Below are positions 47,687-57,369 of a stretch of 64,000 bases of DNA, one piece after another. The DNA is from Lolium rigidum. Its lineage: Eukaryota; Streptophyta; Magnoliopsida; Poales; Poaceae. The first letter of the stretch is position 1. Every line of letters begins with the position of its first letter. The notes under the pieces are model-generated. The model had not been told where the DNA came from. It was given only the letters and a program-made list of their open reading frames with translations, and made no database searches. The stretch spans positions 63,621,754 to 63,685,753 of the forward strand of contig NC_061508.1 of the NCBI RefSeq assembly GCF_022539505.1, given 5' to 3'. A program made the position numbers and the translations under genes.

Positions 47687-47862
47687 TTAATGCCTGATTT
47701 CTATAAGAAGAAAGTGACATCCCATATTCCCATTGTATGTAAGATACCATAATGTGTTTGAATGTTGTAAGAGTATGTACTCGAAACAATGAGGGTAGTA
47801 CCCAATTGCGCCAGTGCTAGAATTATTTGTGGCATTCCACAATAGTTCAATGTTATGTACTA

Positions 47863-47922
47863 CTTATCCGTTCCCTTTTAATTGACTCTGATTTAATTAG
47901 AGTCAATTAAAAGGGGAGGGAG
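47863..47922. mobile_element. Very short Stowaway-like palindrome
   Basis: About 60 bp long. The left half CTTATCCGTTCCCTTTTAATTGACTC is mirrored by GAGTCAATTAAAAGGGGAGGGAG at the right, with TA on both sides. Confidence 0.6.
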
Positions 47923-47986
47923 TATATGATGATGGTTCATATTGCCACGCCTGTCCAGTTTTTACAATATAATGCTAGTAATTTTC

Positions 47987-50206
47987 TTTTTTTTTTAATG
48001 GAGGCAAAAGCTTTGCCCCACCTATTAATTAAGAAGAGAGTGCTCAGTTTTTAGGAGAAAACCGAGCGAAAACCTACAACAATAGGGCCAAGCCCCCACA
48101 AATAACACACCCACCCACAACCAAGCCTAATAGTGACCCGAACAACAGAGTCGCACCCACTATAGCCAACACAACACCAACATACACTTCAACACGGCAC
48201 TCCTACAACACGTCGAAATAGATATGCCACGATATTGGGGGCACCCGTCAACCAACCGCGGATCCAGGGAAGACAACTGCTAAGGTGGCGAGAAAATCAC
48301 AAACCTCTCTAGCAACAACAGCTCTGGGCACCGTCGGCAATAGTCCAGACTTAGTGACCCCATCATCAACAGGAATCACAGAGACTTCATCGCCAACACC
48401 ACCACACTTCTCAAAGCCAAGTGCCTGGCACGGCGAAGAAGGCACATCCGAGAACTCGTGCAAGTCGGGCATCACTTTCTCGATAGAAGGAGGCATATGC
48501 ACACCACCACATAACTCCAAGAGCTCAGGCATGATGTGCATGACCGGAGCTGTGATCGTCGAGCTGGCACTAGCACGAGGAGAGAAACAACCATGAAGGC
48601 CCGCTATGCTTGCGCCCACTTTGCCAACATCAGGTAGAACCAAAGGATCGGCAGACGTCCGGGAAAGTCTACCTAACATAGCTTCCGCCCGCTCCAGAAA
48701 GCCTCCAATCGCTAGCATCCATCCATGCAAGGAGTCAACAACCTCGTGAAGAGGACGGACAACCTCGTGAAGCAACTCGGCTTGCTTCTCCAAAGCAGAT
48801 TGCATATTCGCCAAAGAACCAACAGGAGCAGAAACAACCGACGCCCAAGACCGACGACAAGGCACATCGGACGGGAGCGAGACCTCAACCTGGGCCCTGC
48901 AAGGAGCATCCGCTTGGCGGGGCGAAGACGCGGCACGGCCTGCCAACAAGCTGAGAGGACGCCAAGCGTTATGGCAGTCACGTGCCCGATGACCGTTCTC
49001 AAGGCATCGAGAGCACTCGAAGGGGTCACGAGCAAACCGCAGCACGGTGACCAAGAGCTAGGCACCTGCAACATCTACCCTTGAGCCAAGCGAGGAACAG
49101 GACGACGAGCAATTGGCGGGACTGCGCGAGCCGGACGACGCGGGCCACGCCGTGGCATCACCTCCTGCCAACCATCGCGCTCGCCAACCACACACTCCGT
49201 TTCCTTGCCAACAACCTTGTCAACAAGGGCAGCAGCAACATCGAAGAACTTGGTGGCCGGTGGCGTACGGGGAACCAGTTCCTCTTCACCATCCTCATCA
49301 TCGTTGTCTGCAGCGGACACCCAAGATGCAGGCCACGCGGCAGCGAAGGGGCAACACCCCATCTCCCGCCTCACGCCCGTCGGCGAGACTGCGGCATCGA
49401 GGAGGCAAGCTCCCCCTCCACCTCCTCCATGGCGGCTGCATCGGAGGTCCCGAACCAGGGCGCGGCGTGCGGCTGCAGGCGCAGATGTCCCCGGGAGGGA
49501 TGTAGGCGCAACCTCCACGGACCCGCTACCAACCTGGCCGGAGCGGACCAGCGCCTCGCACCCCTTGGAGCTTGAGAGGTTCCCCGCAAGCCATCACCTA
49601 CAATGCCGCAGCAGCCCAGCACAGGTGCGGCCTCGGGGGCGAGCTCGTTGACGCCAAAGACGCCCGGGTAGGGAGGCGGCGGAGCATCTTCTTCTGGCGG
49701 GGCGAAAGTGGCCGAGGTAGGCTGGGAGCTTGTAGCCACGGAGAGCAGCTCCAGGGCCACCGGAAGCTGGCCGGAGGGGGCGCCGACGAGAGGAGCGGGG
49801 CCGACGGGCGGCGAGGCTTCGACGGCCACCATCTTGGCCTTGGGAAGGAGCGGCCGCTTCGTGACCTGCCCGCGGATGGCCGGGTCGGACCGGCGGGAGG
49901 CAAGGGCAGCTGAGGCGAGCCCGACGGCGGAAGCAGCGGTGGGCGGCGAGGCCTTGGTGGCCGCCGCCGCGGGCATGCCCATGGGAGCCGCGGGCATGGA
50001 AGGAAGGGGACGCCGCGACCCCGAGAAGCAGCGCTGAACCTCGGGGTTGACGATGCCGCGGAGGGGATGCCGGATCTGGAGCCGGCGGATGAAGAGGACG
50101 CCGGAAGGGAGAGATCAGGCCGGCGGCGGCGCTAGCCTGGCCCGCGTCGCCATGTTCGCGAGAACACCCTCATCCTTTCGTCAGTTTATGAGGCGTCTGA
50201 ACTTTG
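47987..50206 (-). mobile_element. Full-length-looking LINE derivative encoding only ORF1
   Basis: The element is flanked by perfect 20-bp target duplications (ATATAATGCTAGTAATTTTC at 47967-47986 and 50207-50226). On the minus strand its 3' end reads GTGGGGCAAAGCTTTTGCCT and finishes in an A-rich tail, a grass LINE signature. Coding sequence fits an ORF1 (gag-like) protein with a CCHC knuckle. No endonuclease or reverse transcriptase motifs occur anywhere in its 2.2 kb, so it needed enzymes from another LINE. Confidence 0.85.
48248..49997 (-). pseudogene. LINE ORF1 (gag-like, CCHC zinc knuckle), frameshifted
   Basis: Reading on the minus strand from the ATG at 49997, an Ala/Pro-rich N-terminal region (MPAAPMGMPAAAATKAS) is followed, in a second frame, by Arg-rich sequence. 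A third frame (49054-48248) has the knuckle CSRCLENGHRARDC near 49013-48972 and a heptad-like middle, ANMQSALEKQAELLHEVV, near 48800. The three overlapping frames imply at least two frameshifts or sequence errors. The order (basic region, CCHC, helical region) fits LINE ORF1 proteins that bind RNA. No stop-free single frame spans it. Confidence 0.65.
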
Positions 50207-50279
50207 ATATAATGCTAGTAATTTTCATCAACATATGGAGTGGATGATGGATGAATTCGAAATAAATCTCATGGTCTAG

Positions 50280-50690
50280 CAGTAAACTGTAAACATGTTC
50301 ATGTGTGTGTGCATAAGTATGAGTTTGATGATACTGATGCACTGTATGTGTTGTTTTATCTCAGTATCGACAACAATAATTGACTCTATGTTTTTTGTTT
50401 TGATTATTTGACAGTACTGATTCACTCTATACAGCACATCTGTGATGTGAAAAATCATCGCCCACTACTTCACTTGCATACTGATATGGTTTTACAATAG
50501 ACAGGCATATACCTGAGTTATCTGTCCCGGCAGAATTTTTCAGAACAGTGTAGCTAACAAATTTGTGAAAATTATACAGTTATGGCCGTTCATCTACATT
50601 AAACCCCAAAGCTATAGGAATGCATCTTATGACTCATAATCAGATGTAATTTTATGACTCATTAGTCAACAGTTATATTACCTCCGTCCA
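50280..50690 (+). repeat. Third, intron-only copy of PLDRP1-like sequence
   Basis: This segment aligns almost throughout with 41820-42195, inside the single intron of the tandem pseudogene. Shared blocks include TATGAGTTTGATGATACTGA, ATACTGATATGGTTTTACAA and GCTATAGGAATGCATCTT. No exon sequence accompanies it. It is separated from the other copies by the SCPL pseudogene and the LINE. Confidence 0.8.
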
Positions 50691-50714
50691 AAATAAGTGT
50701 CTTAGTTTAGTTTA

Positions 50715-51355
50715 GACCACCCCTGGCCGGGCCTGTTACCCCTGGCAGCTCTCTATGATCTCTAGACTAGCCCCACAGACCAACACATGTCTTTCATGCG
50801 CACTTTGTCCTCACTCGTGAGTACCCGGGAACTACTTCCCGGTGTCACCCATCCTCAAATTACTCCGGACCAAGCACGCTTAACCTCGGAGTTCTTTGCT
50901 GATGAGCTTCCGGAAAAGAAGTTGCAACTTGTTGCTATGAGTATCCTATCAATCCTATTAAGCCCTGGGCCAGGATATCACACTCATCCCCCCTTATAAG
51001 ATCGACAGCCCTCGTCGATCAGCCCCAAGCCAGGAACGTCCCCTCTTGGCACACGTCTGTGCGTCCAGTGCCGGCACATGTGCCATACTGTGTGCCATGA
51101 CGGGCCACACCAGCCATGCGCCACATGCCCGAACTCCTGACCCGCACACGCCCGTGTAACCGCGAAGGTCGGCTCTGGTACCAAATGTAACACCCCGACC
51201 ACCCCTGGCCGGGCCTGTTACCCCTGACAGCTCTCTAGGATCTCTAGACTAGCCCCACAGACCAACACATGTCTTTCCTGCGCACTTTGTCCTCACTCGT
51301 GCGCACCCGGGAACTACTTCCCGATCGGTCACCCATCCTCAAATTACTCCGGACC
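50715..51355 (-). mobile_element. Cassandra-type TRIM with 5S rRNA-like LTRs
   Basis: Two similar terminal segments (50715-50982 and 51186-51355) enclose about 200 bp with no coding sequence. On the minus strand the internal part starts with TTTGGTACCAGAGCC, close to the initiator-Met primer site, and ends with a purine tract complementary to CTCATCCCCCCTTA just before the 3' LTR at 50982. LTRs carrying 5S rRNA-like sequence are the hallmark of Cassandra elements. Both outer LTR ends are truncated. Confidence 0.85.
50830..50905 (-). other. 5S rRNA-like promoter region in the TRIM LTR
   Basis: On the minus strand it reads AACTCCGAGGTTAAGCGTGC near 50905-50880, then GGATGGGTGAC and CCGGGAAGT near 50855-50830. 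These correspond to the A box, intermediate element and C box part of plant 5S rRNA genes, which bind TFIIIA. The sequence is too diverged to be a functional 5S gene but may still direct RNA polymerase III. Confidence 0.75.
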
Positions 51356-52414
51356 GTTTCAAATTATACCACTTTTGGGCCGTTTCAAATTACCAAAAAT
51401 ATATCCCAAACTATATTCCCTAAAATAAAAGGAATTCTAAAGAGAGGTGATAATTGTTAGAGGGGTGACAAATAATGCATTCACCGAAATCTAGTTTTTG
51501 CGTGAAAAGTAATGGCTACAAGAAATCGGTGATGGTTTATCATTTTTTGCGTGAAAAGTAATGCCTAAAAGAGTTTATAATTTTTAGCACGTGAAAAATA
51601 ATACAGAAAACCAAACTTGCTGAATCCGGTGGCAAACTGGGTATTTAGCATACATAGAGGGTGGAAGCTAGTCGCCGACAGAGAGAGAGGATGGTGGCCC
51701 TGATTAGAGAGAGAGGGGGGTTATCCTGCCCGTTAGATCATACGATCAACGGTCAGCGGGCACGATCCGCGTGACAAGGGCTAGACCAATCAGGGCAAGG
51801 TTGGACGTCTGTGAGAATTTGTGAAGGGAGAGGGCAAAACTGAGTAGTATCAAGAAACCAAGGGCACGTGAGTAGTAAACAGACTAAGGGATTCAAATAT
51901 GAGATTTCAAAAATGGAAAATGCGTGTTTTGTACAATGAAACCCATCTTAGCCTACCTCAAACTATTTGCAATACAAATATACATGAGTGTGAAAATTGT
52001 GGCCTTATTCAGACAAAGTATGTTTTGGGGAAAGCTGTTTTGGGAATGGCTTATTGTGGAAAGCCATGCACTTTCATAGCTACTAGGTGATTTGAGAAGT
52101 GGCAACTTGTGGTAAAACTTGATTTATCTATGATTGTTATGGTTCCCAACGTGGCAGATCGCGTAAGAAGACTCCATGAGTAAGTGCCACTATGGTTTTA
52201 TCCTTTTTGGAAATTTTTGCACATTAAATGACTCATTTAACTAGCTTAATCCCATTTGTTGACTCTCAGTTGACCAGCCACTTGATGGTAAAACTGAGTA
52301 TATTGCACTAGTCAGTATTAGCACTCAAGTGCAAAATTGAGCACACAAAAAATGCTAGTATAAGACTCGAGGGTATACCTGAGTATATCTAAATTTCGAG
52401 GGTTAGACTGGAGG
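51356..52414. other. Intergenic DNA without supported genes
   Basis: AT-rich sequence. A 20-bp motif, TTTTTGCGTGAAAAGTAATG, occurs twice (about 51495 and 51544), with a weaker third copy near 51583. There are GAGA-rich runs near 51680-51720. No gene was recognised. Confidence 0.4.
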
Positions 52415-52560
52415 AAGCGTGTTGCGGTGCTAAAGTGGAAGACGTGCAATTGTTGATGCGTAGGACACGGGTCGCGGTGCAGAAGTTGAAGACGTGCAAT
52501 CGTGGACGCGTGTCGCGGTGCAGAAGTCGAAAACGTGTAGGCGTGCAACCGTGCACACGT
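52415..52560 (+). repeat. Degenerate tandem repeat, about three units of 45-50 bp
   Basis: Units contain GCGTGTTGCGGTGC or GGGTCGCGGTGCAGAAGT, followed by GAAGACGTGCAATCGTGGAC-like sequence. They are GC-rich and end just upstream of the orphan exon, so they may lie in its promoter. Confidence 0.6.
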
Positions 52561-52724
52561 ACGACGCGGGTCGCATTTAGGACCCATCGCCTTTATAGAT
52601 GCCTCTCCCTGTTCGTCTCCTCACACTATCTCACTGTCACCGTCACTCCCTCACGCAACGCCGCCTCTCACGTCCCATCATCTTCTCCAAAGCAAAAAAA
52701 CCGTCTCCCTCTCATGTGCTGGCG

Positions 52725-52973
52725 ATGGACAAGGAGACTGCGAATCCGTCCTCCGTCCTCGACGTCGTCCCCTCTAAGCACGACGCCTCCGTCTTCGACG
52801 CCGTCCCCTCTACGGTCGTCACCGCCGCCGGTGCATTGGCGGCTACCGCCGGTGCATCGGAGGCTGCTGCCGGTGGCGGTCAGATCCCGCCGGAATGGGA
52901 CCCCTACGAGAAGGTGTCGTACATTTGTCCGGCGAACCCCTACGACACCTGCATGGACGACCCTTGGAACGAG
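52725..52973 (+). CDS. Orphan first exon of an unrecognised gene
   Basis: An ATG at 52725 opens 83 codons in phase and ends at a good donor, GAG|GTAACT. The product starts MDKETANPSSVLDVVPSK, passes through an Ala/Gly/Val-rich stretch, and ends with a well-mixed block PPEWDPYEKVSYICPANPYD followed by TCMDDPWNE, which looks like the beginning of a folded or conserved domain. I do not recognise the family. The putative intron is interrupted after about 220 bases by the retroelement LTR at 53196, and no downstream exon is present in the window. It may be a gene truncated by insertion, or its remainder may lie beyond the retroelement block. Confidence 0.45.
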
Positions 52974-53195
52974 GTAACTACGGTTCGCTCCCTTGTTGTT
53001 CCCCTTTCCTTTTTCAACCCTATTTTTGCTGGTTTCCGAGTAACTATTAGTGCCTATCTGTAGGTAGGATGAGTATTGGGTTAATATTTGCGCCAATTTT
53101 ATTCTATTTTGATTTGATCCCTTCTTGATTTATGCAAGTAATCATGGGATCTTAATCAGTTAAGATTTGTGGTTAAGATTTGGGGTTCGGACGTT

Positions 53196-54789
53196 TGATA
53201 CGTCTCCGACGTATCGATAATTTCTTATGTTCTATGCCATATTATTGATGATACCTACATGTTTTATGCACACTTTATGTCATATTCGTGCATTTTCTGG
53301 AACTAACCTATTAACAAGATGCCGAAGTGCCGGTTCTGTTTTCTGCTGTTTTTGGTTTTAGAAATCCTAGTAACGAAATATTCTCGGAATTGGACGAAAC
53401 AAAGACCCGGGGGCCTATTTTTCCACGGAGCTTCCGAGAAGACCGAAGAACATACGAAGTGGGGCCACGAGGTGGCGACACCACGTGGCGGCGCGGCCCA
53501 GGGGGGCCCGCGCCGCCTATGGTGTGGCCCCTCGTCGGCCCCGACTACTGCCCTTCCGCCTACTTAAAGCCTCCGTCGCGAAACCCACGATGCGAAAAAC
53601 CACGATACGGAAAACCTTGCGAGACGCCGCCGCCGCCGATCCCATCTCGGGGGATTCGGAGATCTCCTCCGGCACCCTGCCGGAGAGGGGATTCATCTCC
53701 CGGAGGACTCTACACCGCCATGGTCGCCTCCGGAGTGATGAGTGAGTAGTTCACCCCTGGACTATGGGTCCATAGCAGTAGCTAGATGGTTGTCTCCTCC
53801 TCATTGTGCTTCATTGTTGGATCTTGTGAGCTGCCTAACATGATCAAGATCATCTATCTGTAATTCTATATGTTGTGTTTGTCGGGATCCGATGGATAGA
53901 GAATACCATGTCATGTTAATTATCAAGTTATTACATATGTGTTGTTTATGATCTTGCATGCTCTCCGTTTCTAGTAGAGGCTCTGGCCAAGTTTTTACTT
54001 TTAACTCCAAGAGGGAGTATTTATGCTCGATAGTGGGTTCATGCGCATTGACACACGGGACGATGTGACGAAAGTTCTAAGGTTGTGTTGTGCTTGTTGC
54101 CACTAGGGATAAAACATTGGCGCTATGTCCAGAGGATGTAGTTGTTGATTACATTACGCACCATACTTAATGCAATTGTCTGTTGTTTAGCAACTTAATA
54201 CTGGAGGGGTTCGGATGATAACTCTGAAGGTGGACTTTTTAGGCATAGATGCGGTTGGATGGCGGTCTATGTACTTTGTCGTAATGCCCAATTAAATCTC
54301 ACTATACTTATCATGTCATGTATGTGCATTGTTATGCTCTCTCTATTTGTCAATTGCCCGACTGTAATTTGTTCACCCAACATGCTTTTATCTTATGGGA
54401 GAGACACCTCTAGTGAGCTGTGGACCCCGGTCCATTCTTTAATACTGAAATACAAATCTGTTGCAATACTTGTTTTACTATTTTCTCTGCAAACAATCAT
54501 CTTCCACACAATACGGTTAATCCTTTGTTACGAGCAAGCCGGTGAGATTGACAACCTCACTTGTTTCGTTGGGGCAAAGTATTTTGGTTGTGTTGTGCGG
54601 GTTCCACGTTGGCGCCGGAATCTCCGGTGTTGCGCCGCACTACATCCCGCCGCCATCAACCTTCAACGTGCTTCTTGGCTCCTCCTGGTTCGATAAACCT
54701 TGGTTTCTTTACGAGGGAAAACTTGCTGCTGTGCGCATCATACCTTCCTCTTGGGGTTGCCCAACGAACGTGTGAAATACACGCCATCA
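53196..54789 (+). repeat. 5' LTR of a Sabrina-like gypsy element
   Basis: It starts TGATACGTCTCCGACG and ends ACGCCATCA before a tRNA-Asp-type primer site. The length is about 1.59 kb. The same LTR recurs in part at 56724-57114 and 62083-63548. Confidence 0.88.
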
Positions 54790-54800
54790 AGCTCTTTTTA

Positions 54801-54818
54801 CGGCGCCGTTGCCGGGGA
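54801..54818 (+). other. Primer-binding site, tRNA-Asp type
   Basis: CGGCGCCGTTGCCGGGGA, 11 bases after the LTR end, is complementary to the 3' end of plant tRNA-Asp apart from the terminal bases. The neighbouring element has a mutated version at 57126-57143. Confidence 0.75.
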
Positions 54819-56623
54819 GATCAAGACACGCTGCAAGGGAGTCTCCACTTCTCAATCTCTTTACTTTGTTTTTTGTCTTGCTTTATTTTATTTACTACTT
54901 TGTTTGCTGCATTATATCAAAACACTAAAAAAATTAGTTGCTAGTTTTACTTTATTTACTTGTCTTGCACTCTATATCAAAAACACAAAAAAATTAGTTT
55001 ACTTGCATTTACTTTACTTATTTCATCATGTTTCCTTTTAATTTTACCGCAAAGAACATACCGGTAGGACAAGGGTCTATAATTGGGAGGAACAATATAG
55101 AAGAATTTTTCACCCATGTTAGTACCGTTGAAGATTTTGAAGATAGACACTTGGTAGAGCTTGCTCCTACTTATGAAATTGTTGCTGCTTGCTTTAGTTC
55201 GCTCGTTGGAAACTAAATTTGTTAATCTAAATCCTATAATCCAACACATGTTTCTTACACTTGGTGATATGGAAGAAGGGGAAAAGAAAGATTTTGTTTT
55301 AGAAACCCTTCTTAGAGAATTTGGTGGTCTAGCAAGAGAAGCTAGAAAGGTCTTTGCTAAATTTAATATGCTTGGTTCTCATACTAATTTTGTTGGTCTC
55401 CTTGAAAAGATGGACATGGATAGAATAAGATACACTAATAATATTAATGATGGAGGGGAGATCAAAGCACCCATACCATGTAAACTCCTAGCTATGAATG
55501 ATGCATTAGAACATAACTATGCTTAGCTTGTTCCTGAAAATTTGTTTGATGAGAGTAGCAAGCCCAAGACTAATGAGAAGGGAGACGCTGAAACTTATGT
55601 ATCCAATATACTATGCATGGTTGAGAAAACTCCAAACCCCGCTGTAGACACACCATCTCGCGATAACACTTGAGATACACTTTACGCGCCTAGGCTGAAA
55701 GGCGTTAAAAAGCGCTTATGGGAGACAACCCATGTTTTTACTCCAGTATTTTTATTTTATATTTGTGTCTTGGAAGTTGTTTACTACTGTAGCAACCTCT
55801 CCTTATCTTAGTTTTATGTTTTGTTGTGCCAAGTAAAGTCTTTGATAGAAAAGTAAGTACTAGATTTGGATTACTGCGCAGTTCCAGATTTCTTTGCTGT
55901 CACGAATCTGGGTCTATCTCCCTGTAGGTAGCTCAGAAAATTACGCCAATTTACGAGCATGATCCTCAGATATGTACGCAACTTTCATTCAATTTGAGAA
56001 TTTTCGTTTGAGCAAGTCTGGTGGCCTAATAAAATCCATCTTTACGGACTGTTCTGTTTTGACAGATTCTGTCTTTTATTTCGCATTGCCTCTTTTGCTA
56101 TGTTGGATGAATTTCTTTGATCCATTAATGTCCAGTAGCTTTATGCAATGTCCAGAAGTGTTAAGAATGATTGTGTCACCTCTGAACATGTGAATTTTTA
56201 TTATGCACTAACCCTCTAATGAGTTGTTTCGAGTTTGGTGTGGAGGAAGTTTTCAAGGATCAAGAGAGGAGTATGATGCAATATGATCAAGGAGAGTGAA
56301 AGCTCTAAGCTTGGGGATGCCCCGGTGGTTCACCCCTGCATATTCTAAGAAGACTCAAGCGTCTAAGCTTGGGGATGCCCAAGGCATCCCCTTCTTCATC
56401 GACAACATTATCGAGGTTCCTCCCCTGAAACTATATTTTTATTCCAGTCACATCTTATGTACTTTGCTTGGAGCGTCGGTTTGTTTTTGTTTTTTGTTTT
56501 GTTTGAATAAAATGGATCCTAGCATTCACTTTATGGGAGAGAGACACGCTCCGCTGTTGCATATGGACAAATATGTCCTTAGGCTCTACTCATAGTATTC
56601 ATGGCGAAGTTTCTTCTTCGTTA
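54819..56623 (+). mobile_element. Internal region of the first Sabrina-like element, up to the assembly gap
   Basis: After the unknown ORF, a block beginning TGAAAGGCGTTAAAAAGCGC (about 55696) and everything to 56623 match the second element from about 59510 to 60442. The two therefore share LTR and 3' noncoding half but not coding cargo. Confidence 0.8.
55028..55670 (+). pseudogene. Unknown cargo ORF of the first Sabrina-like element
   Basis: Starting MFPFNFTAKNIPVGQGS, the frame continues through GRNNIEEFFTHVSTVEDFED and, after a frame change near 55190, LNPIIQHMFLTLGDMEEGEK, REFGGLAREARKVFAKFN and GGEIKAPIPCKLL. A stop occurs after NDALEHNYA at 55524-55526, though similar-looking codons continue past it. 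It does not resemble gag, protease, RT or integrase. It differs completely from the gag-protease frame in the neighbouring element with the same LTR. I believe related grass elements carry the same frame. Its function is unknown. Confidence 0.6.
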
Positions 56624-56723
56624 NNNNNNNNNNNNNNNNNNNNNNNNNNNNNNNNNNNNNNNNNNNNNNNNNNNNNNNNNNNNNNNNNNNNNNNNNNNNN
56701 NNNNNNNNNNNNNNNNNNNNNNN
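56624..56723. other. Assembly gap of 100 N
   Basis: Exactly 100 N, the conventional size for a gap of unknown length. Repeat structure on both sides suggests missing retroelement sequence rather than genes. Confidence 0.99.
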
Positions 56724-57114
56724 GAGAGACACCTCTAGTGAACCGTGGACCCCGGTCCATTCTTTAATACCGAAATACAAATCTGCCGCAATACTTGTTT
56801 TTACTATTTTCTCTGCAAACAATCATCTTCCACACAATACGGTTAATCCTTTGTTACAGCAAGCCGGTGAGATTGACAACCTCACCGTTTCGTTGGGGCA
56901 AAGTACTTTGGTTGTGTTGTGCAGAGTTCCACGTTGGCGCCGGAATCTCCGGTGTTGCGCCGCACTACATCCCGCCGCCATCAACCTTCAACGTGCTTCT
57001 TGGCTCCTCCCGGTTCGATAAACCTTGGTTTCTTTCTCGAGGAAAACTTGCCGCTGTGCGCATCATACCTTCCTCTTGGGGTTGCCCAACGAACGTGTGA
57101 AATACACGCCATCA
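56724..57114 (+). repeat. 3' part of a shared Sabrina-like LTR
   Basis: It matches 54399-54789 of the first LTR and ends ATACACGCCATCA before a primer-like site. Its 5' part is lost in the gap. Confidence 0.85.
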
Positions 57115-57369
57115 AGCATATTTTCCGGCGCCGTTGTCGAGGAGATCAAGACACGCCGCAAGGGGAGTCTCCACTTCTCAATCTCTTTACTTTGTTTTTG
57201 TCTTGCTTTATTTTATTTACTACTTTGTTTGCTGCACTTATATCAAAACACAAAAAAATTAGTTGCTAGCTTTACTTTATTTGCTGTCTTGTTTGCTATA
57301 TCGAAAACACAAAAAAATTAGTTTACTTGCATTTACTTTATCTAGTTTGCTTTATTTACTATTGCTAAA

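Noticed and set aside
48285..49651. Plus-strand open frames across the LINE
   Set aside because: They are shadows of the minus-strand ORF1; the CCHC knuckle, element polarity and 3' tail all lie on the minus strand.
50830..50905. Functional 5S rRNA gene
   Set aside because: The similarity is partial and diverged and lies in repeated LTR-like ends with primer site and purine tract, so it is a TRIM component.
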